Assembly: GCA_963809925.1 (NCBI GenBank)
Contig: CAWELH010000005.1
Coordinates: 248,001 to 312,000, forward strand
Source: DASQZK01 sp963809925
GTDB lineage: Bacteria; Bacteroidota; Bacteroidia; Bacteroidales; GCA-2748055
Length of the DNA stretch: 64,000 bases
Reading direction: 5' to 3'
The notes beneath the pieces are model-generated. The model saw only the letters and a program-made list of their open reading frames with translations, searched no databases and had not been told where the DNA came from. The translations under genes were made by a program, and so were the position numbers. This document shows, piece by piece, positions 9,669 through 17,909 of this stretch (position 1 is its first letter; each line of letters opens with the position of its first letter).

Positions 9669-10446
9669 TAAATCCAAAAATGTCGTGTTCATCACAGGAG
9701 CATTTGTGCATCACAGCTGTTGGGATGAATGGAGGGAATACTTCGGGAAAAAAGGGTTTAAAACCTCTGCCCCGCCATGGCCGTTCAAAGATGCGCCTAC
9801 GGCGAAAGCTTTACGTGATAAAAGGACTGATAACCAGGGACTCGCTATGCTTACCCTTACCCAACTGGTAAATCATTATGTTAGCATTGCAGAAAGCTAT
9901 CCCGAGAAACCGGTTGCCGTTGGTCATTCCCTGGGCGGTCTTATCACCCAGATCCTTGTTAATCGAGAACTCGTTGCCGCAGGGGTTGCAATACACTCCG
10001 TTCCCCCCAAGGGTATTATTCCTTACGAGCTATCATTTTACAAAGGGGCAGCCCAGTCGCTCGGACTTTTCACTTCCGTATCGAAACCTTACATGATGTC
10101 ATTCAAAAAATGGCAGTATGCATTTGTGAACGGCATGCCGCTGGAGGAACAAAAGGCAGCATACAACAAATTCACCATCCCTGAATCAAAAACCGTAAAC
10201 CGTGGCGGACTGGGTTCTGCAGCCAAAGTCGACTATAAAAAGTCACACCCCCCGCTTCTTCTCACCTCCGGGGACAATGATACCATTATACCTGCACATC
10301 TGAATCTCAGAAATTACAAGCGTTACAGGAGGAACGGCTCTGTTCTGGATTATAAAGAGTTCGCGGGAAGAAACCATTTTGTACTGGGCCAGCATACATG
10401 GAAGGAAGATGCAGACTTCATCCTGAGTTGGATTAAGTTATACTGA
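9658..10446 (+). CDS. Alpha/beta hydrolase
   Basis: A 262-residue cytoplasmic alpha/beta hydrolase without signal peptide. It has the first strand VVFITGAFVHHSCW, the nucleophile elbow VGHSLGGLI (Ser about 91), the acid in TSGDNDTIIP (about 207) and the catalytic His in GRNHFVLGQ (about 241). The motif order fits the esterase/lipase-like branch common in Bacteroidota and actinobacteria. Its substrate is unknown. The next gene follows after 38 bases on the same strand, so the two may be co-transcribed. Confidence 0.85.
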   Translation: MKTIKSKNVVFITGAFVHHSCWDEWREYFGKKGFKTSAPPWPFKDAPTAKALRDKRTDNQGLAMLTLTQLVNHYVSIAESYPEKPVAVGHSLGGLITQILVNRELVAAGVAIHSVPPKGIIPYELSFYKGAAQSLGLFTSVSKPYMMSFKKWQYAFVNGMPLEEQKAAYNKFTIPESKTVNRGGLGSAAKVDYKKSHPPLLLTSGDNDTIIPAHLNLRNYKRYRRNGSVLDYKEFAGRNHFVLGQHTWKEDADFILSWIKLY

Positions 10447-10484
10447 AATACCTCATCACCCATCATGAAGCAGGGAGATCGTTC

Positions 10485-10901
10485 ATGACACCGAAATTTC
10501 TTCACTTTTTTATATCAAAGTACAAGTATGCCGTGTTGTCGACCGTTACAACGGACGGCAAGCCTGAATCAGCGTTGGTAGGACTTGCGATAACGTCTGA
10601 ACTTAAAATTATCTTCGACACAGTCAGTACTTCCAGGAAGTACCGGAACCTGATGACAAATCCAGGTATAGCGTTCGTATTCGGAGGAGAAGAAGATAAG
10701 ACAGTACAATATGAAGGCAGAGCGAATTTACTCACTGATACGGGAAGTGATGAACTTCTTACCGTATACTATAGCGTTTTCCCGGACGGTATTGAGCGAA
10801 AGGAAAAGTGGAAAGACCTCGTATATTTCATAGTAGAACCCCAATGGATACGATACGCTGATTTTACGGGGTCACAAAACATAGAAGAATTGCGATTTTA
10901 G
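10485..10901 (+). CDS. Pyridoxamine 5'-phosphate oxidase-fold (PPOX) flavin-binding protein
   Basis: A 138-residue protein with the split-barrel FMN-binding fold: KYAVLSTVTTDGKPESALVG at the N-terminus, the FDTVSTSRKYRNLMTNPGIAFVFG segment in the middle and a C-terminal FIVEPQWIRYADF strand. This is the general-stress-protein 26 / PPOX-like family, which binds FMN or F420 and acts as a reductase or oxidase on unknown substrates. It follows the alpha/beta hydrolase closely and probably shares its transcript. Confidence 0.85.
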   Translation: MTPKFLHFFISKYKYAVLSTVTTDGKPESALVGLAITSELKIIFDTVSTSRKYRNLMTNPGIAFVFGGEEDKTVQYEGRANLLTDTGSDELLTVYYSVFPDGIERKEKWKDLVYFIVEPQWIRYADFTGSQNIEELRF

Positions 10902-11752
10902 AACAACATATCCGGAAAACAGCCAGGGCAAATAGGAATGACCCAACAAGATTCCCTGAATCCTTTGACAAGAATGTCATCAGCCTTTTCGCAGACTCAG
11001 TGGGTTTATTAGGACCAATGACCTTAATGCCGGTGAACTGATCGATGATCATTACCATACCATTTTAACCGACTATTCCCCGGTTAGCTGCTATTGTAAG
11101 CGCAGTAAGAACAACAAAAATATTAAAACATTTTAGGAGCGGATGCTGCCGGTCACGACACAGGGTGTTTCGTGCAGAAAGGCGCTTTGTTATAATGTTC
11201 TTAAGAACATTATTGTTGGGGATCCCACCCACCACCCACCACCCTTAATGCCCCGAAAGAACAAATCTCAGCGCCCCCTAAGCATGTTACAAAGCAGAGT
11301 CCGGAAATTTTGACACACATTAAACCGGGATCCCCCGTGCCCCCCGATAATCTTTTAATGTGAAATATGCATGAATATCAGCGCTGATTTAGAGGGATTT
11401 TTGAATTTGAATTGGGTTTGATTCCGAGTCATCCAGGTTAAAACTGGAGGGCTTGGGTTGGCGGGGAAATCGCCATTGAATACCCCTAAATCCCCTGTAA
11501 GGGGACTTGAAGATTTGCTAATATCATTCATGAAGTATCCGGTAATTCTGGGCGTCAATTTCTATGCGTCTGGTACTGGTTGCGCTTCTAATTGGTTAGG
11601 AATTCAGGGATCCCTTCTATATATCGGAAAACTTCACATAGCTAAAGCTTTCGGGCATATGCGAATACCAGTATCCGTGTTTATTCCAGATCAATCATCT
11701 TTGTCATAGGCACCTCTTCTTCTGAATTGTTCCTGCATTCACCGGATTCACA
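10902..11752. other. 851-base spacer with a dispersed repeat and possible gene remnants
   Basis: The first part (about 10905-11040) is open for some 45 codons in one plus frame and is moderately protein-like (DPTRFPESFDKNVISLFADS), a possible remnant with no recognised family. The centre (11214-11362) is an inverted copy of a sequence at 20420-20565. The rest contains no supported gene. Confidence 0.5.
11214..11362 (+). repeat. Dispersed intergenic repeat, copy 1
   Basis: This segment runs from a GGGGATCCCACCC block through CCCTTAATGC, GAAAGAACAA, ACAAAGCAGAG and CCCCCGTGCCCCCCGAT to CTTTTAATGTG. The reverse complement of 20420-20565 carries the same blocks in the same order with scattered differences. 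It contains no ORF. The GC-rich tract CCCACCCACCACCCACCACCC is notable. It could be a non-autonomous mobile repeat, but no terminal inverted repeats or target duplications were established. Confidence 0.75.
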
Positions 11753-13975
11753 CTACTCGCCAAATCTAATTTTCCGGAGAGAAAAACTATCCTCTCCAGA
11801 GAATAGCAGATAACATTCTTTTCCATTTTCACTCATCCATTTTGTGGGGATGGAAGAAGATTCACCGGGTCCTATGTCCCAATCCCTGGTATAGTAGACG
11901 GTCTTCCATGGTCCCCAGGGATGATCGGATTCAAAAATCCCGAGCCCGCCATGGAACCTGGCATCTCCCGCTTTTCCGGGCGAGGATAGTTGAATGGTCT
12001 GGCACCAGAGGTATTTTTTAAGTCCTTTGTTATAGGTAATACCGGAACGGTAGCATTTGCCCGGGTTGGTAAAAACTGGTTCCCTTCTTCGTATGTCATC
12101 CGTCCACTTTGGCTGTTTTTCTGCTCCGAAACCTGCAAAATATTCATACTTTCTCCAGTCTTTCATCTGATCCTTTGGAACCCTGGCCAGAATAAAATGG
12201 TCACTGTTCTTATATGCGCTGGCATCATCGTTTGAATAGATATACACGTAATTGTCGGCAGAACCTTCATAGTTTTTACCAAAATTCAGAAAGGCAGGGC
12301 ATCCGAGACTAACATCGAACTTCCAATCAGCTGTTTCCCAGGTGTTTCCATGATCGGCCGACCACATAAGACCGGCATTTTGGGCGTTCCTTATCAGCAT
12401 ATAAAGCACACCATCAACCATTAGCATACCGCTTGCTTTTTCACCATATCTGCCCTGTCCGACTTTCTCACCCGTAACAGACCGGATGTTTACACCTTCT
12501 AATGAAGGTGGATTTCCAGATACTTTCGCAAGGCCCAGGCTCAGTTTGATATCGGTATATGGCAGGAAGCCATTGCCATCTCCATACGCACAGTATACTT
12601 CATCGTCATCGGCCCAGGTAACAGGCCAGTTATCACTGCCATGAGCTTTTCTTATCAGCGTCTCCACCGGTGCAAACTCCACAGAAAGACTGCTTTTGGG
12701 ATAAGGTGGTTCAACGATGGCGTCCATCACCGGGTTGAACAGGTACTTCTCCGCTCCCAACCAGAAGCTTTCACCCTTTGATTGATCATAGAGATCATCC
12801 CCCATGCGTACGATGACGAGGTTCAAGTCCGGAACGACCAATAGTAACTGGTTGCCTGCCCCTCCACCTGCAAAAGCGTCCCTGGGTATACTATTCCAGA
12901 CCCCGTCAAAATTGCTGTACCAGCCAGAGGTCGTTGCAGGAGTAGGATTACTCTCATTCCTGAAGTTTTCGTTCTCTATTGAATTCGTTGCATCTTTGAT
13001 GGGTAAAGGTGTTTCCCAATGCGTGATAACTTTTTCAACTGAAGAGGAATCGATGATCTGCTTTCCCTGCCAGTTACCCTTGTGAAGCATCAGCAATCCT
13101 ATCCTGGCAATGGCCCTCGCGGTATAGCCACCTCCGCCCCAACCAGCTACCAATCCCAAACCGTCAACGTCATACGTCTTCCCATAGCCCATTTGGTATT
13201 CCTTTTCTTCAATTCCGATGGGATCATAAACCCTTTCTTTCAGATAGGTTCTGATATTCTTGTATTTTGATCCCTGCAATGAAGCCGTAACGGTATAATT
13301 TAACATGGCTATACCGGGATTGCTGTACTGGTATATTGTTCCGGGAGGGGCTATCACGGGCGTACTGTCCCTTGATAGGGTAAACGGGTCAGGTTCCTTC
13401 CGCCAAAACTGTCCTTTCCACCCCGGAAGGTCCATGTGATGGTCCAGTTTTTTCGAATCCACTATCTTTAATTCTGCTTCTGTACCTTCTGCATCGATCA
13501 TCCCCGAAGTATGTGTTGCCAGATGCCTGATCGTGATCTTGGACTTATGCTCGTCCATTTTCCAGGAAGGGACATACTGACAAGCAGCATCGTCAAGATG
13601 AATATATCCGTCATCAAGCGCTCCTAGAAATGACATGCCACTTACAATGGCTTTTGCTAATGAAGCGGTATAATGTGTCCTGACGGAATCTTCCCAACCT
13701 TTGGCAAACCATTGGTAAACAATTTTATCATTTCTGATGATGAGTAATTTTTTCGTACCCTTCTCAGCCAGAACATCCCTCATCAGGTTAAGCTTCTGAG
13801 ATGACATGCCCTGACTTTCCGGACTGACTGTTTCCCATTGAAATGATTTCGGAATACTTGCATTTGCTTTTTCCTGATTTTCATTTTGCTTACATGAACT
13901 GAAGGTCAGAGCTGCTATCAATATAAGCACAGGAAAACACTTGGATAGGCCGGTCTTACAGTATTTTGAATTCAT
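11753..13975 (-). CDS. Lipoprotein: beta-lactamase-type serine hydrolase fused to DUF4185-like domain
   Basis: A 740-residue protein. The N-terminus MNSKYCKTGLSK leads to a lipoprotein signal ending TFSSC (Cys 28). Residues about 45-430 are a class C beta-lactamase / PBP4*-like serine hydrolase with SxxK as TASLAKAIV (Ser about 105, Lys about 108), the motif ATHTSGM and a YSNPG tyrosine. Residues about 450-740 form a second domain (WADDDEVYCAYGDGNGF, CPAFLNFGKNYEG, ECYLLFSGEDSFS) that resembles DUF4185, a beta-propeller-like family linked to polysaccharide degradation. The fusion suggests an esterase or amidase held next to a glycan-binding or glycan-cleaving module at the cell surface; this is inference. 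Start chosen for the signal; 27 upstream residues in frame are unlikely. Confidence 0.8.
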   Translation of the reverse strand: MNSKYCKTGLSKCFPVLILIAALTFSSCKQNENQEKANASIPKSFQWETVSPESQGMSSQKLNLMRDVLAEKGTKKLLIIRNDKIVYQWFAKGWEDSVRTHYTASLAKAIVSGMSFLGALDDGYIHLDDAACQYVPSWKMDEHKSKITIRHLATHTSGMIDAEGTEAELKIVDSKKLDHHMDLPGWKGQFWRKEPDPFTLSRDSTPVIAPPGTIYQYSNPGIAMLNYTVTASLQGSKYKNIRTYLKERVYDPIGIEEKEYQMGYGKTYDVDGLGLVAGWGGGGYTARAIARIGLLMLHKGNWQGKQIIDSSSVEKVITHWETPLPIKDATNSIENENFRNESNPTPATTSGWYSNFDGVWNSIPRDAFAGGGAGNQLLLVVPDLNLVIVRMGDDLYDQSKGESFWLGAEKYLFNPVMDAIVEPPYPKSSLSVEFAPVETLIRKAHGSDNWPVTWADDDEVYCAYGDGNGFLPYTDIKLSLGLAKVSGNPPSLEGVNIRSVTGEKVGQGRYGEKASGMLMVDGVLYMLIRNAQNAGLMWSADHGNTWETADWKFDVSLGCPAFLNFGKNYEGSADNYVYIYSNDDASAYKNSDHFILARVPKDQMKDWRKYEYFAGFGAEKQPKWTDDIRRREPVFTNPGKCYRSGITYNKGLKKYLWCQTIQLSSPGKAGDARFHGGLGIFESDHPWGPWKTVYYTRDWDIGPGESSSIPTKWMSENGKECYLLFSGEDSFSLRKIRFGE

Positions 13976-14068
13976 TATCGAGATTGTTTTAGTAATGTTC
14001 TTACTTTGAATATCTGGCGGGTCAGATAATGCAACTATGGCCGGGCCGAACAGCAATGATTCAGAGCA

Positions 14069-14788
14069 CTATTTTTCCAACGCCAGTATTGTATTTGGAC
14101 TCAAAAAGAATGGGGGCACAATGCCCGGGATATTTGATAAAGGGAATACTTCATCGGGAAGTTCTATCCCCAGTTCTTCGATCATAAATTTTCTGCGTTT
14201 TTGGCAACGGTCATAACAATCAGGAAATCGTTCGCTTAATTCGCTGCGTAAACTAAGATCAGCAATGACCAGCCCATCTTCCATCCTGGTTGAGAAATAA
14301 ACAGAAGATCTAGGAATTACATCAGACTGGATCACCATGCCTGAATGAACTCTGATTTCCGAACCGGAGTAAAAAGGAGAACTTAACCACTCATCAAGGT
14401 GGATCAGGTGACCGGGGTTCAGATATATTTCAAATTTTTGAAATGGTAACCGTTTATTAATCATTGAAGAAAACTCTCCGCCACTGGTCCCGATTTTCAA
14501 CATTGAGAACCATTCATTCCCCGTAAGTATCAGAGGTTTTCCTTTCTGGCCCAGAATGAGTAGGCTTTCCTCAAAGCGTGGGTCGAAACCGGTGAGCCAT
14601 GCCAGGTTGGCAAAATGTTCCCGGTCGGAGTACACCACCAGGTGTGTCAGACCTTCCCGGTCCATCCTTGCACGGGTCTTTTCAATGCGATCGGCAAATT
14701 CCTCGTATGCAGGCATATCAGGCCGAACGCCTGTACCAAATTCAGGCCAGTTGATATCAATAAGCCTGTGCCTTCTTTGTGTTTTCAT
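14069..14788 (-). pseudogene. M24 (Xaa-Pro peptidase-like) protein missing its catalytic core
   Basis: A 239-residue reading. Residues about 25-115 are a creatinase/prolidase N-terminal domain (MDREGLTHLVVYSDREHF, LAWLTGFDPRFEESLLIL). From about residue 125 the sequence resembles the far C-terminal part of the same family (NPGHLIHLDEWLSSP, SGMVIQSDVIP, TRMEDGLVIADLSLR, FMIEELGIELPDEVFPLSN). The central pita-bread portion that supplies most metal ligands is absent, so the protein is roughly half the expected length of about 430 residues. An in-frame internal deletion is the simplest reading. It is unlikely to be a peptidase; it could persist as a non-catalytic protein. It lies 93 bases upstream of the serine hydrolase on the same strand. 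Confidence 0.6.
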
Positions 14789-14954
14789 GTGCTTTTTTTA
14801 CACCTCTTCAGAAAAAATATCACCAGATTAAGAAATGTACCTGCATATTGAAATACTGAGAGGCTTGTTTAATTTCCGGCTTCAATTCCCGGTTTAAAAA
14901 TTTTATTCCTTCATTTTTAATGCTTTCTTTGAGGCAGATTCTAATCCCGAAGCA

Positions 14955-15218
14955 TTGAACCAGGACATCCTAAAAGTCATCGTTGTAGCACTGATCATCT
15001 TTGTGATCAATCTTCCTTTTGGTTACCTGCGGGGAAAAGAAAAAAAATTTTCGTTTCGCTGGTTTCTTTATATTCACCTGCCCATTCCACTTGTAGTCCT
15101 GCTCAGGATATACAGTCATATTGGTTTCGCACTGTATACCTATCCTTTGTTTGTCACTGCCTTCTTCCTGGGGCAGCTCGTAGGGAAGAAATTTAACCGG
15201 AATGCCCAGAAGAGCTGA
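14955..15218 (+). CDS. Small integral membrane protein of unknown function
   Basis: An 87-residue protein with three hydrophobic segments (VIVVALIIFVINLPFGY, FLYIHLPIPLVVLLRI and YTYPLFVTAFFLGQLVG) ending in a basic tail. Similar short membrane proteins with NLPFGYLR and HLPIPLVVLLR are a recurring hypothetical family in Bacteroidota, to my recollection. The start is TTG at 14955, directly in front of the first membrane segment, and no ATG is available in frame upstream. Function unknown. Confidence 0.6.
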   Translation: MNQDILKVIVVALIIFVINLPFGYLRGKEKKFSFRWFLYIHLPIPLVVLLRIYSHIGFALYTYPLFVTAFFLGQLVGKKFNRNAQKS

Positions 15219-15242
15219 ACAGGGAATGCGGAAAAACCCAGC

Positions 15243-16919
15243 TCAGACGGTCACACAGCCTTCCGACGCATCGGATACCACATCAATATATTTTTTCAAG
15301 ATACCTGTTGTTGCTTTATAAGGCAATTTTTTCCATTTCTTTCTGCGCTCAGCTATTTCCTCCGGGCTCAGGGCGACATCAATCCGGTTGTTTATGGCGT
15401 CGATGGTGATGATGTCTCCATCCTTCAGAAGTCCGATCAATCCTCCTTCAGAGGCCTCTGGTGTAATGTGGCCTACCACAAATCCGTGTGAACCACCTGA
15501 AAATCTTCCGTCAGTTATGAGGGCTACATCTTTTCCCAAACCCGCCCCGACGACTGCACCGGTAGGTTTCAACATTTCGGGCATTCCGGGTGCACCTTTA
15601 GGGCCTGAATTTCTAATCACGATAACATCTCCTTTTTTCACCCTGGATTGAATTCCCTCAATGGCTTCAAATTCATCCTCAAAAACCCTGGCCGGTCCTT
15701 TAAATATCTCTCCTTCTTTTCCCGTAATCTTCGCTACAGCGCCCTTTTCGGCAAGGTTGCCATAAAGAATCTGTATATGCCCTGTCTTCTTAACCGGATC
15801 ACTGAATGGTCTGATAATGGTCTGTCCTTTTTCGAGGTCGGCCACTTCCCCGAGGTTCTCACCCACTGTTTTACCGGTCACGGTCAAACAATTGCCATCC
15901 AGGTAGTCTTCTTTCAGGAGGTATTTCATAACACCTGGGATGCCCCCGACTCCATGTAAATCCTCCATTAGAAATCTGCCACTCGGCTTAAGATTGGCAA
16001 GGAATGGGGTTTTGTCACTTATGCGCTGGAAATCATCAATTCCCAGGCTCACATTTACCGCTTTTGCCATGGCAATGAGATGGATGACAGCATTTGTAGA
16101 CCCCCCGAGTACCATGACCAGAGTAATGGCATTCTCGAAGGCTTGCTTTGTCATGATGTCTGAAGGCTTAATATCCTCTTGCAATAATTTCATCAGTGCT
16201 TTTCCCGCCTGTTCACATTCCAGACCCTTTTCCTTGCTGAGTGCCGGGTTGGATGATGAATATGGCAGGCTCATACCGAGGCATTCGATCGCTGATGCCA
16301 TGGTATTTGCGGTGTACATTCCTCCACACGCACCGGCGCCGGGAATGCAGTTTTTAATGATGCCCAGATAGTCTTCGGAAGAGATCCTGCCCCTGATTTT
16401 CTCACCATAGGCTTCAAACGCAGAGATGATGTTCAGGTCTTCATTCTTCCATCGTCCTTTTTTCACCGTTCCGCCATACATCAGAATGGAAGGCCGGTTA
16501 AGACGGCCAATGGCCATCATGGCTCCAGGCATATTTTTATCACAACCAACGATGGCAATCACCGCATCATAAAATTGTGCACTGACTACCGTTTCAATTG
16601 AGTCTGCAATAATCTCGCGGGAAGGCAGAGAGTATTTCATGCCTTCCGTGCCATTCGTGATACCGTCGCTCACGCCGATGGTGTGAAATATCAGGCCGTA
16701 CAATTCTGCCTGTGCATCAACACTTTTTTTTACCTCCGCGGCCAGGCTGTTGAGGTGCATATTACACGGATTGCCTTGGAAACCAGTGCTAACGATGCCC
16801 ACCTGGGCTTTTCTCAGATCGCTTTCGTTCATGCCAATCGCATAAAGCATAGCCTGTGCAGCAGGAAGACTTTCATCCTGTGTGATCGATGCGCTGTATT
16901 TGTTGATTTTCTTTTCCAT
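15243..16919 (-). CDS. ilvD: Dihydroxy-acid dehydratase
   Basis: A 558-residue enzyme, the normal IlvD length. It dehydrates 2,3-dihydroxy-isovalerate and 2,3-dihydroxy-3-methylvalerate to the keto acids in valine, isoleucine and (indirectly) leucine synthesis. The three Fe-S ligands are visible: Cys 52 in NPCNMH, Cys 126 in GCDKNMPG and Cys 198 in CIPGAGACGGMY. The Mg-binding HTIGVSDGI segment and the C-terminal TDGRFSGGSHGF motif are intact. It stands alone, without ilvBN or leu genes. A short decayed IlvD-like segment is also present at 39984-40128. Confidence 0.97.
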   Translation of the reverse strand: MEKKINKYSASITQDESLPAAQAMLYAIGMNESDLRKAQVGIVSTGFQGNPCNMHLNSLAAEVKKSVDAQAELYGLIFHTIGVSDGITNGTEGMKYSLPSREIIADSIETVVSAQFYDAVIAIVGCDKNMPGAMMAIGRLNRPSILMYGGTVKKGRWKNEDLNIISAFEAYGEKIRGRISSEDYLGIIKNCIPGAGACGGMYTANTMASAIECLGMSLPYSSSNPALSKEKGLECEQAGKALMKLLQEDIKPSDIMTKQAFENAITLVMVLGGSTNAVIHLIAMAKAVNVSLGIDDFQRISDKTPFLANLKPSGRFLMEDLHGVGGIPGVMKYLLKEDYLDGNCLTVTGKTVGENLGEVADLEKGQTIIRPFSDPVKKTGHIQILYGNLAEKGAVAKITGKEGEIFKGPARVFEDEFEAIEGIQSRVKKGDVIVIRNSGPKGAPGMPEMLKPTGAVVGAGLGKDVALITDGRFSGGSHGFVVGHITPEASEGGLIGLLKDGDIITIDAINNRIDVALSPEEIAERRKKWKKLPYKATTGILKKYIDVVSDASEGCVTV

Positions 16920-17005
16920 CGGATATCTGATCTTTGTACCATATATTTTGAAAATGATTCCTGAATATTCAGAAAGTCATCCTTCAATTATTTTTACTCT
17001 ACAAC

Positions 17006-17311
17006 TCAATATTCCATTTCCACCTTGCTTATTCTGACCCGGTAATACTCATACCATTTTTTCTTCCCTTCACTCTTGGCCACCCGGTGTTCTGCATTTT
17101 TTGACCAGTTTTTAATGGAATCCAAATCCTTCCAGTAACAGACCGTGATCCCGATATCCTTCCTTACAGATTCCATTCCCAGAAAACCAGGCTGATCCTT
17201 TACAAGACTTTCTATACGATCCGACATTTCTCCATAACCCTGGTCACCCGCTGTTCGGATGGAGGTAAATATCACCGCATAGTATGGTGGTTTTGGTGTC
17301 TTAGCATACAT
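17006..17311 (-). CDS. Antibiotic biosynthesis monooxygenase (ABM) domain protein
   Basis: A 101-residue ferredoxin-like protein: YYAVIFTSIRTAGDQGYGEMSDRIESL, then QPGFLGMESVRKDIGITVCYWKDLDSIKNW and the C-terminal YEYYRVRISKVE. This is the small ABM / heme-degrading-like group, usually a dimer. The exact reaction is unknown. ATG 17311 (MYAKTPKPPYYAV) was preferred to the ATG six codons upstream because relatives start near this point. It lies 86 bases upstream of ilvD on the same strand and may share its transcript. Confidence 0.85.
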   Translation of the reverse strand: MYAKTPKPPYYAVIFTSIRTAGDQGYGEMSDRIESLVKDQPGFLGMESVRKDIGITVCYWKDLDSIKNWSKNAEHRVAKSEGKKKWYEYYRVRISKVEMEY

Positions 17312-17909
17312 AATTCTATTGTTTAACATCCAAATTGACAGATCATTGAAGCCTTAATTCCAGCACTCATTCCTGTCAGTCTCAACATACCCGGCCCTCC
17401 GGAATTAATCTTATGTTCAACAATCCAGATCCGGATCTGTTCTGCGTAATTGCCGGTGCCAGTATAAAAAGGAAAGAAAATGACGCCGGATCCGGAAAGA
17501 TTCATTTAGGATATCGCTGATTGCCTGTATTTAGGGGGATGTAATGTCACAAAATGCGAACATTGCACCATTAACGGACTTAATACTGAAAATGTAACAC
17601 CGGTAATTTATGAATGATTTTTGATGACTACCATGAATTTACTACTTTAGTTGAGGGCGAAACCGTGGTTCAGTGTTGATGGAAATGGGGTCGTGAGAAC
17701 CTGGCCTACAGACATCACTAACCTATCGGACAGGAACAGGAATATCTGCACAGGGGGAACGCCCACCAGGGCCTTCAAAGAAAATCACCCTGAACTGTTG
17801 TAGCATCGCAGGGCAGAAGTTCCGGGAATTGTTGTTTGATGGTCATTTTGAATGAAACAAGCGACAGCCGGATTTTTACATTGACTCTATTTTAAATTAA
17901 AAATTGCTT
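17312..17909. other. Divergent spacer, no gene supported
   Basis: This region lies between the ABM gene (minus) and the GH127 gene (plus). A 60-codon minus-strand frame at 17323-17505 has no protein character I can defend. The stretch 17640-17860 is less AT-rich than the rest and could be a leader or a remnant, but nothing was recognised. Confidence 0.4.

Noticed and set aside
17323..17505. 60-codon minus frame upstream of the ABM gene
   Set aside because: No recognisable domain, overlaps the ABM start, and has no conserved-looking core.
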